This document shows, one piece after another, positions 55,688 to 58,473 of a DNA stretch of 58,473 bases. Where the stretch lies: positions 1 through 58,473 of the forward strand of contig CACWOL010000011.1 in assembly GCA_902762495.1 (NCBI GenBank). The letters run 5' to 3'. The notes under the pieces were generated by a model. That model had not been told where the DNA came from, made no database searches, and worked only from the letters and a program-made list of their open reading frames with translations. Positions within the stretch are counted from its first letter, which is position 1. Each line of letters starts with the position of its first letter. The translations under genes were made by a program, and so were the position numbers. The DNA is from an uncultured bacterium. GTDB lineage: Bacteria > Verrucomicrobiota > Lentisphaeria > Victivallales > UBA1829.

Positions 55688-57745
55688 TCATGCGACGACG
55701 GTCCAGTTCATGTCGACGCCGCGGCCGAGTTCAACCCACTGCGCAGTGTCGCCGGAGTCGTAGTATCCGAGCATGCCGGTCGAAATCTGGCGGACGAGCA
55801 GATCGTCTTTTTCGTCTGCGTTGTAATCGCCCGCTCCGACCACGAACCAGTCTTTTACGTCGAGCTGGCCGATGGACGTGTAATGGTCGATGTTTCCGTC
55901 CGCGATCATGACCATCGAACCGGTTTCCTTGTGGAGGAGGACCAGATCGTCTTTTCCGTCGCCCGCGAAATCGCCGATGGCGCGGACTTCCCAGCCGGAC
56001 CAGTCGGCCGAACCGAGGTCCGCGGGTGTTTCGTCGATTCCGACCGCGTAATACTTTGTGCCGCCTGCGTAACTCATCAGCACGGAATCCTTTCCGTCGC
56101 CGTCGAAGTCGCCGCAACCGACGAGCGTCCAGTTTTCATCGTAGCCGCCGCCGAGGCTGACCCAGGTGTCCGTGCCGTCGGTCCAGACGCCGAGCGCGCC
56201 GAGTTCGGCGGAGTGCCAGACGATGGAGTTCATGCCTTCGTTTCCGGTCAGGTTGCCGACCTTGTTCTTCCAGTCGATGCCGGCCGCGTTCGTCAAGAAG
56301 CCGATCGTCACCCAGTTGTCGTCGGTATCAATGCCGTCCTGATAATAGCCGATGTAGGCTGACGGGACTTCGTACGCATCAACGTTGCCGAACAGGACGG
56401 AATCCGCCTTGCCGTTGGCGTTCATGTCGTAGCAGCCGAGGTTTTCCCATTCGGCGGGGTGGCTGCACCCGGCGGACTGCCAGTCGGACGTGCCGTTCAT
56501 CCAGTAGCCGTGCTGATAATTGTTTCCGGTCCACACGAACAGCACGTCGGAAATGCCGTTGCCGTCGATGTCGCTCTTCGCGGGGCCTGCAGGTTCGACG
56601 GAACCGACTGAAACGGACAGTACGCTGTCGGCGAGATTGAGTTTGTAGTTCGTTCCGCCGATGTCCGCAGTTTGTCCGACTGTGAGCGTCCCGAGCTGTT
56701 CGCCGTTTTCATTTATTACGGAGATCGTTTTGCTGAAATCGGTAACGCCTCCGGCGAGCGCATAGTCGCCGTGCGTCTGGGAACCGGAGACCGTGAGCGT
56801 GAATTCGGGCGAACCGTGAACGAGGGAAAGATCGTTGACGAGGGCGTCCGAACCGGGCGCGAGCGGGGAGATGTCGAAGTCGAGGATGGAGTTTCCGTAA
56901 AGGTTCACGGACGCGCCTTCGGCGAAGGCCATCTGTCCGGTCAATTCTCCGCCGGAGGAGACGACGAGCCAGCCGTTGGGGTTGACCTCGACACTGTCAA
57001 CCATGCCGCCGGACATGACCGTCGTCCAGCCGTTGACCTCGACGCCGGACGCCGTTGCGCCGGAGGAAACCGTGAGGAAGCCGTCGGACGCGACCGCGGC
57101 ATTGTTTGCGGAACCGCCGGACAGGACGGCATTCCCGCCCGCGAGGACATTGACCCCCTGCGCAAATCCGCCGGAGACCAGGAACCGGCCGCCGTCCGAG
57201 ACGGTAACATCCGAAGCGGAGCCGTCCGCGTAAACCGTCGCGGTGCCGTTCAGATTGACTTTTTCCGCGCGGCCGCCGGAGGAAATGGTCAGCCGTCCGG
57301 TGTCCGCGAGCGTGACGAAGACGCCGGAACCTCCGTCCAGGATCTCGACAAGTCCTTTGTCCGTGGCATTCGCGATATACGCGGTCCCGCCGGAGGAAAC
57401 GGTCAGGATGCCGCCGCTGTTCGCAACGAGGGACGCCCGCCCGGCAGGCCCCACGGTCATGGAGCCGCCGCTGTGGATGCTGTTCACATTGGTGCTGCCG
57501 CCGGAGGAAACGAGGACGCGGCCGCCGCCGAGCACGGTGTTGCTGTTCGCCACGCCGCCGCAGACGTCCAGATACCCGGATTCATAAATCTGCGTCACGG
57601 TCATTTTCCCGCCGGAGAAGACGGTCGCGCTGCCGCCGGAAAGGACGGACGTGGCATCTGCCGTGCCGTAGACCTCCAGCCCGTTGCCGGAAGTCACGGC
57701 AAGACCGGAACTGATGATGCCGCTGGAGATGATGACGGTTGCCAT
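55688..57745 (-). CDS. Beta-solenoid 'SSGG' repeat protein with C-terminal FG-GAP module, paralogue B
   Basis: A 685-residue protein with the same plan as paralogue A. An N-terminal solenoid of SSGG repeats (about 1-285) leads to LDFDISPLAPGSDALVND and a linker domain, then PAKSDI and the FG-GAP-like module with DMNANGKAD, DFDGDGKDS and DFAGDGKDD. The last loop is degenerate (DYNADEKDD). The final stretch QISTGMLGYY ... MNWTVVA matches paralogue A almost exactly. No signal peptide or barrel is seen. It lies 49 bp after the rsmB-like gene and might share its transcript. Confidence 0.85.
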   Translation of the reverse strand: MATVIISSGIISSGLAVTSGNGLEVYGTADATSVLSGGSATVFSGGKMTVTQIYESGYLDVCGGVANSNTVLGGGRVLVSSGGSTNVNSIHSGGSMTVGPAGRASLVANSGGILTVSSGGTAYIANATDKGLVEILDGGSGVFVTLADTGRLTISSGGRAEKVNLNGTATVYADGSASDVTVSDGGRFLVSGGFAQGVNVLAGGNAVLSGGSANNAAVASDGFLTVSSGATASGVEVNGWTTVMSGGMVDSVEVNPNGWLVVSSGGELTGQMAFAEGASVNLYGNSILDFDISPLAPGSDALVNDLSLVHGSPEFTLTVSGSQTHGDYALAGGVTDFSKTISVINENGEQLGTLTVGQTADIGGTNYKLNLADSVLSVSVGSVEPAGPAKSDIDGNGISDVLFVWTGNNYQHGYWMNGTSDWQSAGCSHPAEWENLGCYDMNANGKADSVLFGNVDAYEVPSAYIGYYQDGIDTDDNWVTIGFLTNAAGIDWKNKVGNLTGNEGMNSIVWHSAELGALGVWTDGTDTWVSLGGGYDENWTLVGCGDFDGDGKDSVLMSYAGGTKYYAVGIDETPADLGSADWSGWEVRAIGDFAGDGKDDLVLLHKETGSMVMIADGNIDHYTSIGQLDVKDWFVVGAGDYNADEKDDLLVRQISTGMLGYYDSGDTAQWVELGRGVDMNWTVVA

Positions 57746-57794
57746 GATCGGGAGCTTTCCTGTTTTCGGTTGCGGTTGTGCGGGCGGATGCGGT

Positions 57795-58473
57795 TCAGGC
57801 GGGCTTCAGTTTCAGGACGGCGGAGAACGCGCCGTCGTGCGTGTCGGTCGGGAAGAGCGTCTGTTCGCGGACGAGCATGAGATCGGGATATTCGGAAAGA
57901 AGCAACTGGACGCGTCCGAGGTTTTCCTCGAATTCGAGGCTGCAGGTGGAATAGAGGAGCGTGCCGCCGGGCTTGAGCAGGGAAACCGCGCTTTTCAGGA
58001 TGGCGTGCTGGAGTACGGCGAGCTCGGAGAGACGCGTTTTTGAGTAGCGCCACGGGACGTCGGGACGGCGGCGGATCACGCCGGTGTTCGAGCACGGGAC
58101 GTCGGCGAGGATGAAGTCGAAGGACTGCGGCGGGAACGGGAGTTCGCGGGCGTCGGCGGCGACCGTCTTCGCCTTGACTCCGGCGCGGCGGAGGTTGATG
58201 TTCAGCGTGGAGACGCGTTTTTTGGAACGGTCGGCGGCGGTGATCTTCGCGCCGGGCGCGGCGAGTTCGGAGAGCATGATGGTCTTGCCGCCGGGCGCGG
58301 CGCAGAGGTCGAGGATCGCGCCGGACGGCTTGGATTCCAGCAGGCCGAGCCCCATGGACGTGGCCGGGTCCTGCACGTAGAGGGAACCGTCCTGAAGCAG
58401 CGGATTATCGAAGAGGCCGACCGTGTTTTTCAGCATGAAGAATCGGAAATCGCCCGTGTCGAAATCGGGATCG
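57795..58473 (-). CDS. rsmB: 16S rRNA m5C967-type methyltransferase (RsmB-like), partial
   Basis: The C-terminal 225 residues or so of an RsmB/NOL1/NOP2-family methyltransferase; the 5' end lies outside the window. LDLCAAPGGKTIMLSE binds SAM, ADVPCSNTGVIRRRPD is motif IV, and LLYSTCSLEFEEN holds the catalytic Cys of motif VI. It would methylate a cytosine in 16S rRNA. The NusB-like N-terminal domain that separates RsmB from RsmF and other relatives is not visible, so the target is inferred. Confidence 0.85.
   Translation of the reverse strand, partial: DPDFDTGDFRFFMLKNTVGLFDNPLLQDGSLYVQDPATSMGLGLLESKPSGAILDLCAAPGGKTIMLSELAAPGAKITAADRSKKRVSTLNINLRRAGVKAKTVAADARELPFPPQSFDFILADVPCSNTGVIRRRPDVPWRYSKTRLSELAVLQHAILKSAVSLLKPGGTLLYSTCSLEFEENLGRVQLLLSEYPDLMLVREQTLFPTDTHDGAFSAVLKLKPA

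Overview
The window is about 58 kb of a Gram-negative bacterial chromosome with high coding density and moderately high GC. Lipopolysaccharide assembly (lptD) and a complete lipid A aminoarabinose (arn) operon show an outer membrane. The SecD-SecF fusion, a DksA-type protein with a histone H1-like Lys/Ala tail, BspA-type leucine-rich-repeat proteins and large 'SSGG' beta-solenoid/FG-GAP proteins suggest the Planctomycetes-Verrucomicrobia-Chlamydiae group, possibly Lentisphaerota. That placement is inference from gene content; no rRNA is present. I see no prophage, transposase, insertion sequence or CRISPR array.

Layout: 0.3-1.8 kb (minus) a PHP phosphoesterase and trmB. 2.0-12.3 kb (plus) the dksA-like gene, lspA-miaA, lptD-lysA, mreB-ruvB, a glycosyltransferase and a polysaccharide deacetylase. 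12.4-14.8 kb (minus) an LRR lipoprotein and ackA. 14.9-22.7 kb (minus) arnB-arnT-arnC-arnA-arnD ending in a thiamine pyrophosphokinase gene. 22.9-26.0 kb (minus) yajC-secDF. 26.6-31.1 kb (minus) gmhA-uppS-cdsA-glgB. 31.3-34.9 kb (plus) dnaN, recF and thiI, then a very AT-rich 475-bp island. 35.4-41.9 kb a large membrane LRR protein, tRNA-Leu, proS and metG. 42.1-45.6 kb (minus) the canonical rpmH-rnpA-yidD-yidC-khpB cluster. 45.9-50.7 kb a lipoprotein, a glycosyltransferase, an ArfB-like release factor, a repeat-tailed secreted protein and argH. 50.9-53.2 kb a PilT-type ATPase that carries two complete motor cores in one chain. 53.2-57.7 kb two tandem paralogous beta-solenoid/FG-GAP proteins. 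The right edge cuts an RsmB-like rRNA methyltransferase.

Themes: much of the window builds the envelope (LPS transport and modification, undecaprenyl phosphate, CDP-diacylglycerol, lipoprotein processing, Sec/YidC insertion, MreB shape control). The dnaN-recF pair and the rpmH cluster resemble an origin neighbourhood, but dnaA is absent and I could not place an origin. Promoters are unusually legible: many genes have TTGNNN, 16-17 bp, then TATATT, which also settles several start codons. Three copies of a directional hairpin repeat and two copies of a hairpin placed directly after stop codons are the main non-coding novelties.
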